Shown here: one piece after another, positions 45,164 to 54,586 of the stretch
Position numbering within the stretch: position 1 is the stretch's first letter
Layout: the number at the start of each line of letters is the position of its first letter
Position numbers and translations under genes: made by a program
The notes under the pieces: generated by a model
The model's input: the letters and a program-made list of their open reading frames with translations, nothing else
What the model was told of the DNA's origin: nothing
Database searches by the model: none
Assembly: GCA_036703985.1 (NCBI GenBank)
Contig: DATNQN010000070.1
Location: 87,011-151,010 of the forward strand
DNA length: 64,000 nt
Direction: 5' to 3'
DNA from: Leptolyngbyaceae cyanobacterium
GTDB taxonomy: Bacteria > Cyanobacteriota > Cyanobacteriia > Cyanobacteriales > Aerosakkonemataceae

Positions 45164-46708
45164 CTAAGGCTGAGTTTTTGTTTCTTTTTGTACTAGTACT
45201 GGTACGGGGGCTAATTGGACTTTGGCAGGGAAAGCCAATTTCGGAGCAATACAAATATTTTTGATGGATTTGATTACCAGACTCAGTGGTTGACTGGGGT
45301 ACTCCTGTACGAAAACTAAAGGTAATAAAGCCAGTAATCGCAGCACTGATGAAAGAACAAACAAACCGGGCAAACCGCCCACGTCAGCAAACTGAGCCAG
45401 AAAACCACCGCAAATGGTAGCTAAAGCACCCCCTACACCGCCCACAGCACCCGCGATCGCAAAATAAGTAGCTTGATGGCGAATAGGTGCTACCTGCATT
45501 TGGATATTGTGGTTGCACAAGTCGATCGCCGCCCAAGTTCCCCCTTGCAACAAATGTAACAACGGTAACCACAACCATAAGGAAAAAATATCGGCATCAG
45601 TTCCCAACCAAAATATAGGTGTCACGGCCACCAAAATACCAACCAAAAGCAGAATGGGACGATTACCGATCCGGTCTGCCAACTTACCCCAACCAACTAG
45701 CATTAATAAATTAGCCCCGGAAGTTAAACTGTTGTAAAGCGTTACCCACTTCACATCGATATCCAGGTTATCTAATAGATAAAGGTTGAAAAACGGATTA
45801 CTAACATTTACAGCAAACGTCCATAGCCCAAAATAAAGTAAGAATCGGCCAAAATTCGGGTCAAAAAGAGATGACGATGGTTTACTAGAATCGGATATCT
45901 GGGGCAAACGCTCCCCTTTTTGGGCAGATCCAGTCATTTCTCTGTGTCTGCACTGTTCTTGGGGATTTACATCTGCCATTTGGCTTTGAAATTTCAAGCT
46001 AATTAAGCCTAATCCCACACCGATCGCTAAAGTTACTCCATAACCCTGAATAGTGCCACCAGGCCAAGCCGATACAGCCAAACCCATTAGTGGGATACAG
46101 ATCAGATTAGCCAAGCTAGCCGCACTGTTGCGAATGCCAAAATACCTACCTCGCAACCGATGGGGAACTAAAGCCGCTACCCAACTAAACCAAGAAGCAC
46201 CTCCCAAGGCTGATAATATGTTGGATGCTAAAACGATCGCTAGTGTCCATTGCAACAAATTGTGTTTATTTGTGTCGTTAGGGCTAATCAACCAAATACC
46301 CAGCACTAAAATCAGCCATAGCAAACGGGCTGGGCCAAATATCCACATACCATACCAGTAGCGGCTGGTAGTTAGGCTTGCCAGATAAGCTCCCACTGGT
46401 TGCAGCAAATTCACCAACATCGGGATCGAAGACAAAATGCCAATTTCTACAGTACTTGCACCTAGTTGGAGTAAAAAATTACTCAACAACACCCCACTGG
46501 TAATACTGCTAAATATGGCAGCAAAAACTCCATCCCAGGTAGATGCTCTTAAACTCGAACGAATTATCTGTCCAGCAAACTTCCGCTTGATTTCCAGAGG
46601 TAATACGGTCTCTGCTACCGTTAAATTTTCTACAATTTGATGATTCGGAGGTGATATCTCGGAATTAGATTCTTCTACTAAGCTAGACAAATTAGAATAT
46701 GCAACCAC
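45164..46708 (-). CDS. MFS transporter
   Basis: A 514-residue major-facilitator protein with twelve predicted membrane segments. A long soluble N-terminus (about 1-50) precedes TM1, and a hydrophilic central loop (about 245-280, QSQMADVNPQEQCRHREM) separates the two halves. The MFS A-type loop appears as ADRIGNRPILLLVG between helices 8 and 9. The substrate cannot be told from sequence. It starts at a GTG (46708) with GAGGGC upstream. No regulator or enzyme gene is adjacent to suggest a substrate. Confidence 0.85.
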   Translation of the reverse strand: MVAYSNLSSLVEESNSEISPPNHQIVENLTVAETVLPLEIKRKFAGQIIRSSLRASTWDGVFAAIFSSITSGVLLSNFLLQLGASTVEIGILSSIPMLVNLLQPVGAYLASLTTSRYWYGMWIFGPARLLWLILVLGIWLISPNDTNKHNLLQWTLAIVLASNILSALGGASWFSWVAALVPHRLRGRYFGIRNSAASLANLICIPLMGLAVSAWPGGTIQGYGVTLAIGVGLGLISLKFQSQMADVNPQEQCRHREMTGSAQKGERLPQISDSSKPSSSLFDPNFGRFLLYFGLWTFAVNVSNPFFNLYLLDNLDIDVKWVTLYNSLTSGANLLMLVGWGKLADRIGNRPILLLVGILVAVTPIFWLGTDADIFSLWLWLPLLHLLQGGTWAAIDLCNHNIQMQVAPIRHQATYFAIAGAVGGVGGALATICGGFLAQFADVGGLPGLFVLSSVLRLLALLPLVFVQEYPSQPLSLVIKSIKNICIAPKLAFPAKVQLAPVPVLVQKETKTQP

Positions 46709-47105
46709 TTAAGCCCTCGCTCAATAAATAAACCTTCGATCTAAAACATCGAAGATAATAAATGACTGAACAATAGAATAAAACTTTTCTACTGGTCAGC
46801 GTCCTGTGGAAAGATGTGGTTGTCACTCTCTCGGTACAAAAAAGCCCGTTAAAATTTATGCCACCAATCAGGTGACATAAATAGAGCAATGAGTCACGGT
46901 GCATTAGGTAAAAGCCAAAGACGAGGAAGTATTTTTACAACTTTTTGGTTATACTTACAGATCGTCTAAACAAAGGAGAAGCAAGCCTTCAATAATTAAA
47001 GCGTTGTCCTTTTATATATGTTTCCCAAACTGACAATCCAATTACTAATTCAGGGAAGCATAAGTATAGATATAAGCGTTAAATACAAAAAAAGGGTTGA
47101 ATCCT
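46709..47105. other. Divergent promoter region
   Basis: A 397-base spacer between the MFS gene and the pentapeptide-repeat gene. No conserved repeat, RNA or strong palindrome is seen. Confidence 0.4.
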
Positions 47106-48335
47106 ATGGCAAACGAGCAACATTGGCATCTACTCAAGAAAGGTGTAGAAGTTTGGAATGAGTGGAGAAACCAGTACCCTGAAATAGTACCCGATTTGAG
47201 TGAAGCACAACTACATCAGGAAGACCTTGGCGGTGTTAACCTGATCGGCGCTGATTTGCGCTTTTGCGATCTCAGTGGCGCGAATTTGATGGGTGCAAAT
47301 TTACATTCTTCCGATCTAAGTAACGCTAATTTGAGCGAAGCATATCTAAGCAATGCTAATTTATTTGAGGCTAATCTTTGCGAAGCAATTCTCCGAGAAG
47401 CTTACCTTTTTGAAGCAAATTTAGGACGGGTAAACTTAAATGGTGCCGATCTGCAATGGGTATATTTAGGGCAAGCAGATTTGTCTGGAACTTACATGAT
47501 CGAAGCAAATTTGTACGAAGCAGATTTGCGGGGAGCATACTTAATTGGTACTAATTTAAGTGATGCCAATTTGCAGAGAGCAAACCTGAGCGGTGCCGAT
47601 ATACAAGCAGCAGATTTACGACGAGCTAATTTAGCAGGAGCAAATTTAATTGGGGCTAGATTAATCAGGACAAATTTTGAACAAGCAAACTTAACTGGTT
47701 GTGCGATTTACGGCATCTCTTGTTGGGAATTAAATCTGTTGGCAGCAAATCAGTCGAATTTGGCGATCGCAAATCCTACGCAAATAACAGACCCCAGAGC
47801 GATCGGTACTAATGATATTAGCGTAGATAATCTAGAAATCGCACAGTTCGTTTATTTGTTACTCAATCATAAAAAAATCCGCCAAACCCTCGATGGTGAT
47901 TCGGAAATAGTACTAATACTAGGTAATTTTAATTCTCCAGAGCGGCAAGATATCTTAGCTACGATCCGAAATAAGCTTCATTTTCGCGCCTACTTACCAA
48001 TAGTATTTGATTTAAATAAACCTGTTCAATCTGATTTAACAGAAACTATTTCTTGCTTGGCTAAAATGGCTCGATTCACCATCGTCGATCTTACCGATGT
48101 TAAAAACATTGGCGAACAATTAGAGGAGCTTTTTTCTCAATTAAAACGAGTGCCAGTACAGCCATTATTACAAGCAAACGCCAAGGATATTCCGATATTG
48201 AAAGATTTACAGAAATATCCCTGGATATTAGAAACCTACCAATATAAAGATTTGGCAGATCTGAGTCATTCTTTAACGGAAAATTTAATTAATCTAGCAG
48301 TAAATAAAGCCAAAGAATTATCAACCTATTCATGA
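47106..48335 (+). CDS. Pentapeptide-repeat protein with C-terminal effector-like domain
   Basis: A 409-residue protein from the ATG at 47106 (a TTG three codons upstream is open). Residues about 30-215 contain roughly 34 A(D/N)LxX pentapeptides (LIGADLRFCDLSGANLMGAN and so on), which fold as a right-handed quadrilateral helix. After a linker, residues about 235-400 form a separate alpha/beta domain with IVLILGNFNSPERQDILATI, AYLPIVFDLNKPVQSDLTET and LAKMARFTIVDLTDVKNIGE. Its strand pattern resembles TIR/nucleotide-binding-like domains seen behind pentapeptide repeats in other cyanobacteria. Soluble, no signal peptide. A 13-base hairpin follows. Confidence 0.8.
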   Translation: MANEQHWHLLKKGVEVWNEWRNQYPEIVPDLSEAQLHQEDLGGVNLIGADLRFCDLSGANLMGANLHSSDLSNANLSEAYLSNANLFEANLCEAILREAYLFEANLGRVNLNGADLQWVYLGQADLSGTYMIEANLYEADLRGAYLIGTNLSDANLQRANLSGADIQAADLRRANLAGANLIGARLIRTNFEQANLTGCAIYGISCWELNLLAANQSNLAIANPTQITDPRAIGTNDISVDNLEIAQFVYLLLNHKKIRQTLDGDSEIVLILGNFNSPERQDILATIRNKLHFRAYLPIVFDLNKPVQSDLTETISCLAKMARFTIVDLTDVKNIGEQLEELFSQLKRVPVQPLLQANAKDIPILKDLQKYPWILETYQYKDLADLSHSLTENLINLAVNKAKELSTYS

Positions 48336-48342
48336 AAACTTT

Positions 48343-48372
48343 TAGCCTCATCTATTGATATAGATGAGGCTA
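48343..48372 (+). terminator. Hairpin after the pentapeptide-repeat gene
   Basis: TAGCCTCATCTAT (48343-48355), loop TGAT, ATAGATGAGGCTA (48360-48372): a perfect 13-base stem eight bases after the stop. The T-tract is poor. Confidence 0.6.
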
Positions 48373-48547
48373 GAATGTAATAAACGGCTAGCACTAAAAG
48401 AGCGGTACGATCGACACCTGTTCACAAACGATGAAAATGCTTACTGTTACTATACGGGCTGTTTCCTTTTCTCGTTTTTCGATCGCCAAAACTTCCAACC
48501 GCCAGGTAGAACAGAATATAAAGAACTGTAAAATGAGGGATGTTTCA

Positions 48548-48883
48548 TCATACGTATTGATGGGCTACCGCAGCTTCCACAGCGGCTTGAGTCGCTACAT
48601 CCATAAACCGCAAAGAGAGCGTTTTACCCAAAGCTGCGGCTCGTCTCAATCCAGCAATCAAACATTTAACTCCATCCTCTTGTACGTTGTCTACCCATAA
48701 CAGATCGACAACTACAGTATCGGTGGTTAGTTCCAGCGCTTGCTCTAATGCTTTTGTAAAAGCTGGACTGCTGGTGCTATCAAGGCAACCATTTGGTCTG
48801 AGGACAACTGTACGAGGTCGTCCAGTTTCTACTGAGCGGACTAAATTCGGGAAATTAGACATTAAGTCCATGAGGGGTTCCAT
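48548..48883 (-). CDS. STAS-domain protein (anti-sigma-factor antagonist type)
   Basis: A 111-residue single STAS domain: PRTVVLRPNGCLDSTSSPAF, ALELTTDTVVVDLLWVDNVQ and VKCLIAGLRRAAALGKTLSL. The position of the usual phosphorylated Ser/Thr reads DNVQEDGVKCL instead of D(S/T)SGxxxL, so classical phospho-switching by an anti-sigma kinase looks lost. GGAG seven bases before the ATG at 48883 fixes the start; the frame extends to a TTG at 48916. No kinase or sigma factor is adjacent. Confidence 0.8.
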   Translation of the reverse strand: MEPLMDLMSNFPNLVRSVETGRPRTVVLRPNGCLDSTSSPAFTKALEQALELTTDTVVVDLLWVDNVQEDGVKCLIAGLRRAAALGKTLSLRFMDVATQAAVEAAVAHQYV

Positions 48884-48916
48884 AGGAAGCTCCAGGACGC
48901 GGTAAAGGAGATGCAA

Positions 48917-49279
48917 AATAAAGGTGAGTGCCTCGAAATTATAACTGCTCTGAGAAACTTAGCTAAACCTAGTCAAATCTAGTTAACTAATTTAGGGTTC
49001 TCTTTGGCATTTTATCCAAGGTGGTCGGCAATTTCTTGTTTACAGGCATAAATTCAGGTCAAGCCGACCTTGCGACCTTACTCTTATAGAGTGAAGCAAA
49101 ATTAAGAGATTTGGTTTGCGATCGGTCACATTCAACCTATGATTTAAATCACATAGGCTAATTAGGTAGGGAAAATGGGAGATAAAAGGTTGGAGCAAGA
49201 ATAAAAAGGGGAATTACTGAATTTCGATCCTCGATCTTAGTATCCTTCCCACTTTATCCTTCATACATCACCCTTTATC
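48917..49279. other. Divergent promoter region upstream of cbiD
   Basis: A 363-base spacer between the STAS gene and cbiD. Besides a CRP-like palindrome at 49136-49157 I see no other signal, and in particular no cobalamin riboswitch. Confidence 0.45.
49136..49157. promoter_or_regulatory. CRP-family-like operator upstream of cbiD
   Basis: CCTATGATTTAAATCACATAGG is an interrupted palindrome containing TATGA-N6-TCACA, one base away from the CRP/SyCRP1 consensus TGTGA-N6-TCACA. It is about 123 bases before the cbiD ATG. The STAS gene diverges on the other side. Confidence 0.4.
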
Positions 49280-50449
49280 ATGGTTTTTTCTCAACCTCGT
49301 TTTGGATACACGTTGCCGGTATTTGCTTGTGCTAGCGCTTTAGCAGCACTGCAATGGTTAAAGCAACGTCAGCCCATCGCATCTGTATCGGTAAATTTAA
49401 TCGAACCTAACCAAATTGTCGAAATTGCGATCGAACAAGTAGCCGGACTAAAAGAAAACGAAGCTTTAGCCATTACCCGCAGCGATCCCGGTGACAATCT
49501 CGATTTAACTCGCCATACCCCCATCTGGGCGATGGTGGAGTTGACTGGCAACGATCTCTCAAGCAGTGAAAGTATTCTGCTTGAGGGTGGTGAGGGAATT
49601 GGGCGACACGCAGAAGGTGGAAAAGCGGCTATTTATAGTTACGCCCAAACACTTTTTCGAGCAAACTTAGAACCTTTACTAGCACCGGGAGAAAAAATTC
49701 GCGTCAAAATTATTTTGCCAGAAGGTCGTCAGCTAGCACAACGCACCTCTAACGCCGCTTTTGGAATTGTAGAAGGGCTTTCTCTACTCGGTACTACTGG
49801 TATTTCTCAACCTTTAAGCGCTCCCGGTCAATTAGATGCGGCTTTACGAGAATTAAGAGAAAAGGTTAATCAGAGCGGGAGAGAAGAGGAGGTAGTCGAT
49901 CGAAAATTCCCCCCATTTCCCCACCCCCTCATCTTTTGCGTGGGAGAAAACGGTTTAGACTTAGCTCGTCAAATGGGCATTTCATCCAATTTATTGCTAA
50001 AAACTGCTAATTGGTTGGGGCCAATGTTAGTAGAAGCAGCTTTACAAGGTGTGAAAAGAATTTTGTTATTTGGCTATCACGGTAAACTAATTAAAGTGGC
50101 AGGGGGAATTTTTCATACTCATCACCACTTGGCTGATGGACGGCTGGAAATTTTGACGGCTCAGTGTGTCAAGGTAGGTTTGCCGATCGCGGAATTACAA
50201 AATATATTTGCTAGTTCTACTGCTGAGGCGGCTTTACAATACTTGCGAGATTTAGATGGCAAAAGCGGCAGTAATTGGGTGAATTTGGTTTATAGTGCTT
50301 TAGCTCAGACGATCGACAATCGCTCTCAAGCTTATATCCGTACTTTTACAGAGCGAGAAGTTGAGGTCGGATCGCTTCTGTTTGATGGTAAGCGCCAAAT
50401 TATCGTCAAAAGCAAACAGGGCGAGGCTTTATTAAGCCAATTAAGTTAA
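49280..50449 (+). CDS. cbiD: Cobalt-precorrin-5B C1-methyltransferase CbiD
   Basis: A 389-residue enzyme that methylates C1 of the corrin ring with SAM in the anaerobic (early cobalt) branch of cobalamin synthesis. Recognised from GYTLPVFACASALAALQWL, ITRSDPGDNLDLTRHTPIWA, GGEGIGRHAEGGKAAI, the Gly-rich region FGIVEGLSLLGTTG and LFGYHGKLIKVAGGIFHTHH. Full family length. No other cbi/cob gene adjoins it, the usual scattered arrangement in cyanobacteria. guaA follows after heptamer-type repeats (about 50490-50532). Confidence 0.92.
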   Translation: MVFSQPRFGYTLPVFACASALAALQWLKQRQPIASVSVNLIEPNQIVEIAIEQVAGLKENEALAITRSDPGDNLDLTRHTPIWAMVELTGNDLSSSESILLEGGEGIGRHAEGGKAAIYSYAQTLFRANLEPLLAPGEKIRVKIILPEGRQLAQRTSNAAFGIVEGLSLLGTTGISQPLSAPGQLDAALRELREKVNQSGREEEVVDRKFPPFPHPLIFCVGENGLDLARQMGISSNLLLKTANWLGPMLVEAALQGVKRILLFGYHGKLIKVAGGIFHTHHHLADGRLEILTAQCVKVGLPIAELQNIFASSTAEAALQYLRDLDGKSGSNWVNLVYSALAQTIDNRSQAYIRTFTEREVEVGSLLFDGKRQIIVKSKQGEALLSQLS

Positions 50450-50620
50450 ATTCCATCGTGAGCGATGCGTTAACGATCGCTAACTTTTCAAAAGACAAAT
50501 CACAAATGACTAATGACAAATCACAAATGACACTTCGCCAATCAACGGCTCGGCCCATTGGAGTATAAATAAATATATATATACTCGGACATTCTTACTC
50601 TTTGTCTTTTGGAAATATCA

Positions 50621-52228
50621 GTGACACTCCAGACTTCTCAACAGCAACCTACCGAATCTTTTACCGAGCTAAATCGCCAGATGATCGTGATTCTGGATTT
50701 CGGCTCCCAGTATTCCGAGTTAATTGCTCGCCGGATTCGCGAGACGCAAGTTTATTCCGAAGTGCTTTCCTATCGCACCAGTATCGAACAACTCAGGCAG
50801 CTTAATCCGAAAGGTATTATTCTTTCCGGTGGCCCCAACTCGGTTTACGATTCGGGTGCGCCCCAGTGCGACGCGCAAATTTGGGAAATGGGTATTCCCG
50901 TTTTGGGTGTTTGCTACGGTATGCAGCTCATGGTGCAGCAGCTAGGTGGGGAAGTAGTGCGAGCCGAACGGGGCGAATACGGCAAAGCATCGTTATCGAT
51001 CGACGATCCGACGGATTTGTTGACTAATGTGGAAGATGGCTCGACCATGTGGATGAGTCACGGGGATTCTTGTCATATTTTGCCAGCCGGATTTGAAATT
51101 CTCGCTCACACGGCAAATACTCCTTGTGCGGCGATCGCAGATCACGAGAAAAAGTTGTATGGCGTACAATTTCACCCAGAAGTAGTGCATTCCGTCGGTG
51201 GCTTGGCTTTGATTCGCAACTTTGTTTACCACATCTGCGATTGCGAACCGACTTGGACGACTGCGGCTTTTGTAGAAGAAGCAGTACGAGAAATTCGAGC
51301 CAAAGTAGGTGATAAACGGGTATTATTGGCTCTTTCTGGCGGTGTAGATTCTTCAACCCTCGCTTTTTTGTTGTATAAAGCGATCGGCGATCGATTGACT
51401 TGTATGTTCATCGACCAAGGCTTTATGCGGAAATACGAGCCAGAACGGTTGGTGAAATTATTTCAAGAGCAATTCCACATTCCGGTGGAATACGTCAATG
51501 CTAGAGAGCGCTTCTTAAACGCGATCGCTGGCGTTACCGATCCAGAAGAAAAACGTCGCCGGATCGGTCACGAATTTATTCGCGTTTTTGAAGAAGAATC
51601 GAAACGCCTTGGCCCGTTTGATTATCTTGCCCAAGGTACTCTCTACCCAGACGTGATCGAATCTGCCGATACGAATGTCGATCCCCAAACTGGCGAACGG
51701 GTGGCGGTGAAAATTAAGAGCCATCATAATGTCGGTGGTTTGCCAAAGGATTTGCGCTTTAAACTGATCGAACCGCTGCGGAAACTATTTAAGGATGAGG
51801 TACGAAAAGTAGGTCGTTCGATCGGCTTACCAGAGGAAATCGTTCAACGGCAACCTTTCCCCGGCCCGGGATTGGCCATTCGCATCTTGGGAGAAGTGAC
51901 GGCAGAACGCTTGGATATCCTGCGCGATGCCGACTTGATCGTTCGCCAAGAAATTAATCGCCAGGGAATGTACCACCAGTTATGGCAAGCTTTTGCCGTA
52001 CTGTTGCCGATCCGTAGCGTAGGTGTAATGGGCGACCAGCGTACTTACGCTTATCCGATCGTGCTGCGTTTCGTGTCTAGCGAAGATGGCATGACGGCTG
52101 ACTGGGCGCGAGTTCCTTATGATTTGTTGGAAACGATTTCGACTCGCATCGTCAATGAAGTGCCAGGGGTGAACAGAGTGGTATACGATGTTACCTCAAA
52201 ACCACCAGGAACCATAGAATGGGAATAG
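50621..52228 (+). CDS. guaA: GMP synthase (glutamine-hydrolysing)
   Basis: Converts XMP to GMP using glutamine. The N-terminal class I amidotransferase has the nucleophile in GVCYGMQLM and the His/Glu pair in [11 protein letters not shown]. The ATP-pyrophosphatase domain carries [17 protein letters not shown], and the C-terminal dimerisation domain ends KPPGTIEWE. From the GTG at 50621 the product has 535 residues; the frame extends four codons to a TTG at 50609. A 16-base perfect hairpin follows the stop. Confidence 0.96.
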   Translation: MTLQTSQQQPTESFTELNRQMIVILDFGSQYSELIARRIRETQVYSEVLSYRTSIEQLRQLNPKGIILSGGPNSVYDSGAPQCDAQIWEMGIPVLGVCYGMQLMVQQLGGEVVRAERGEYGKASLSIDDPTDLLTNVEDGSTMWMSHGDSCHILPAGFEILAHTANTPCAAIADHEKKLYGVQFHPEVVHSVGGLALIRNFVYHICDCEPTWTTAAFVEEAVREIRAKVGDKRVLLALSGGVDSSTLAFLLYKAIGDRLTCMFIDQGFMRKYEPERLVKLFQEQFHIPVEYVNARERFLNAIAGVTDPEEKRRRIGHEFIRVFEEESKRLGPFDYLAQGTLYPDVIESADTNVDPQTGERVAVKIKSHHNVGGLPKDLRFKLIEPLRKLFKDEVRKVGRSIGLPEEIVQRQPFPGPGLAIRILGEVTAERLDILRDADLIVRQEINRQGMYHQLWQAFAVLLPIRSVGVMGDQRTYAYPIVLRFVSSEDGMTADWARVPYDLLETISTRIVNEVPGVNRVVYDVTSKPPGTIEWE

Positions 52229-52241
52229 GGTGAAGTTTCTA

Positions 52242-52291
52242 GTTATGAGTTTTGAAATTAGAAAAATACTTTTCGTTTCAAAACTCATAAC
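52242..52291 (+). terminator. Long hairpin after guaA
   Basis: GTTATGAGTTTTGAAA (52242-52257) and TTTCAAAACTCATAAC (52276-52291), a perfect 16-base stem with an 18-base loop, 14 bases after the guaA stop. Confidence 0.65.
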
Positions 52292-52318
52292 GTAAGTAGG
52301 TAAATGTGAAAAAACGAA

Positions 52319-52422
52319 GGTAGATTTGTAGGGGCGGGTTTAGTTAAAGTGCTTGATATACAACTGTTTTACTCGCTTTTAAAAACCGCCCTGCCCATTT
52401 GCGTTTATCCCTGCCATCCTAC
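52319..52422. repeat. 104-base dispersed repeat, copy B (inverted)
   Basis: Reverse complement of the block at 28561-28664, same length, scattered substitutions. It lies between the guaA terminator and a tnpA relic; the copy at 28561 has no insertion sequence beside it. Confidence 0.85.
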
Positions 52423-52470
52423 TTGTTATTTTCCTCAATTACGGCAACCGATTTTATCTAAGAACTGGGT

Positions 52471-52715
52471 CTAAAACCCCGTCCTTGAGCGGAGCAAAGA
52501 CGGCTTTTCCTGGTTTTGGATACAGGTTTTTAACACTTCTAATGGCGCACCACCAACAGAAGAAACAAAGTAACTAGCGACCATAAAGCATCTTATCCCA
52601 TCCGGTTTCACAAATCCTGCTTGACCATATCTACGGCTTGAAACACCTTTAACGGCATTCACTATTTGAGAAATAGATAGGATGAAATCCAGGTATCAGT
52701 ATATGAAAATAATCT
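52471..52715 (-). pseudogene. tnpA (Y1 transposase) relic
   Basis: On the minus strand: SISQIVNAVKGVSSRRYGQA, then CFMVASYFVSSVGGAPLEVL and KTCIQNQEKPS. This matches the C-terminal end of IS200/IS605 TnpA (...KGVSSR..., SYFV.S.GG.P...I..YI..Q). The N-terminal region with the metal-binding HUH motif is missing, and the catalytic Tyr position reads C (KTCIQNQ). The end of the frame (GTCCTTGAGCGGAGCAAAGAC on the plus strand, inverted) looks like the element's right-end hairpin. Decayed. Confidence 0.65.
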
Positions 52716-52862
52716 TCCCCTGAAGCAGCTACAAGGCAAGATCTGGATGAGTATGGCAAAAGTTTTTCCGGATAGAGAGTGGGTTAACTAGAATGATGAT
52801 GTCTTAACTTTTTGTGGAAAACTTATCTAAATTCTGTGGAAAACTAAGCGTTTCTGTGGAAA

Positions 52863-53789
52863 TCATCCATCAAAAGTTATGCGATCGGATTTGTAAGCAG
52901 GCGGTTCAACGTGAATAATTACTCTGACCGGACTGAAGCGCTCTTGTAAACGAGTTTCCACTTCTTCGGTAATTCTGTGAGCAGTTTCTACATCGAGCGC
53001 ATCGACGATCGCGTGCATTTCAATAAATGCCTGCCGCCCTACCACTCCTCTCGAAGCAATATCGTGACAGTTCATTACTCCCGGTACTTGCATGGCAATA
53101 GCATGAATTGCTTCTGGCGCGATCGCCATTTCATCGACCAACCAAGGTAAATTATCTTTCAAAACAGACCAACCGCTTTTAAATACCAACAAAGCTACCG
53201 GAAAAGATAATATTACATCCAACCACTGTAAAATCGGTAAATTTAACACCCGACCTTGCCACACGCCGATCAACCCGAAAATCACCGTAATCGTCACCCA
53301 AACATCGCTCATTGTATGCTGGGCATCGGCAATCAAAATCGGGCTACCCACTCGCAAACCTACACCACGTTCGTAAAAGGTAACAAAAATATTGATCCCC
53401 AGCACGATCAGCAATATCCATAGTTCTAGAGGTGAGATTTTCACTGGTGTCAAACCATGTTGAAAACCTTGGATGGCTCGTTCGATCGCACCTTGTAAAA
53501 TTTCAAAACAAGCCACTCCCAAAAAGGCAGCAATACCCAAAGCCCCCAAAGCATCAAACTTTTGGTGTCCGTATGGGTGATCGCGATCGGGTTCTGGAGA
53601 AGCTAAACGACTCGCAACTAATCCCAAAATATTATTAGCGCTATCCGTAACGCTATGTAAAGCATCTGCCATCAAACTCAAGGAACCAGTCCACCAACCC
53701 ACTACAGCTTTAATAGCCATTACTAATATATTTAGTAACAAGGTAATGACCAACACTTTTTGTACTTGGGCGCGGTTATCTGCAACCAT
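52863..53789 (-). CDS. Cation diffusion facilitator transporter
   Basis: A 308-residue CDF-family divalent-metal/proton antiporter with six membrane segments and a cytoplasmic C-domain. The transport site is visible: HxxxD-type motifs MADALHSVTDS (Asp42, His45, Asp49) and IADAQHTMSD (Asp155, His158, Asp162). Between them is DHPYGHQKFDALG (His71). The C-terminal domain (AFIEMHAIVDALDVETAHRI, RVIIHVEPP) is the usual dimeric metal-sensing module. The His at position 45 of helix II is often Asp in Mn-type members, so Zn/Fe-type specificity is possible. No metal regulator is adjacent. Confidence 0.9.
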   Translation of the reverse strand: MVADNRAQVQKVLVITLLLNILVMAIKAVVGWWTGSLSLMADALHSVTDSANNILGLVASRLASPEPDRDHPYGHQKFDALGALGIAAFLGVACFEILQGAIERAIQGFQHGLTPVKISPLELWILLIVLGINIFVTFYERGVGLRVGSPILIADAQHTMSDVWVTITVIFGLIGVWQGRVLNLPILQWLDVILSFPVALLVFKSGWSVLKDNLPWLVDEMAIAPEAIHAIAMQVPGVMNCHDIASRGVVGRQAFIEMHAIVDALDVETAHRITEEVETRLQERFSPVRVIIHVEPPAYKSDRITFDG

Positions 53790-54029
53790 GATAGCGATTC
53801 TTCACAATTAAATTCTCACCCATCTATTTTAAATCTAAATACAGTAATAATTAACTGAAGAACTTGCCATATAAAGATCTTAGCTATATTTAATATCAAA
53901 AAAATATTTGGGTTGTTGAGATTTTTTTTTAATTAAAAGTATCTGCATCACTTGGCTTTTTTATCAACTACTATCTTAAAATAACCGAATCTTTTAGCAT
54001 TAACAGAAGGATGTTAAGATTAATTACCA

Positions 54030-54383
54030 ATGTCTTCTACACAACTTAAACTCAACTTAGGAGAAGGTTCTGTTTCCTTTAGCTTTACTCCAGAAGCAGC
54101 GCGAAGTTTAAAAGCCGCTCTGGATGAATTAACAGCAAAGCTAAAAACAGCCAGCACTCAAACCACAGGTGGTGTTAGCAAACCCAGCCCCCAGAAACCT
54201 GTAGAGTACCAGTACGCCGGGGATGTATTTTTAGAAATATTCTGCAACCCGAACATCTGGCCCACTCCCTTTGCTGCCAAAGTTTTAATTACTCTGCGAG
54301 ACGAACGAATTCGCTTATCAACAGAGGCAGAACTCACTCGCGTCATCGAAGATGTCAACCTGTATCTAGAACAAGTTGGTTGA
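54030..54383 (+). CDS. Conserved hypothetical protein
   Basis: A 117-residue soluble protein. An amphipathic beta start (TQLKLNLGEGSVSFSFTPEA) leads to a helix (RSLKAALDELTAKLKTAS) and a Ser/Thr/Gly/Pro linker (about 47-60). The C-terminal block contains YAGDVFLEIFCNP, FAAKVLITLRDERIRLSTEA and LTRVIEDVNLYLEQ. I do not recognise the family. Codon use and composition look like genuine coding sequence, and it shares its strand with the next small gene 203 bases downstream. Confidence 0.65.
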   Translation: MSSTQLKLNLGEGSVSFSFTPEAARSLKAALDELTAKLKTASTQTTGGVSKPSPQKPVEYQYAGDVFLEIFCNPNIWPTPFAAKVLITLRDERIRLSTEAELTRVIEDVNLYLEQVG

Positions 54384-54586
54384 AAAACGATTGTCCACCG
54401 CGTCTGTGTATCTTTAAATAACCGACGCGGTAGAAAATCTAAAAAAATTGGGTCTAAACAGGAATTTTAGATTTCGATCCTGTAAACTATATACGAATTG
54501 CTCTTTAGCAGATGGAACGGCATTATTGCGGCTTCCATATCCTTGGCTAGAATTTTGGCACTGCGTAGTGTTAGCTCAAATTCCCG

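Noticed and set aside
48431..48700. 89-codon plus-strand frame
   Set aside because: Mostly antisense to the STAS gene, no domain, no ribosome binding site.
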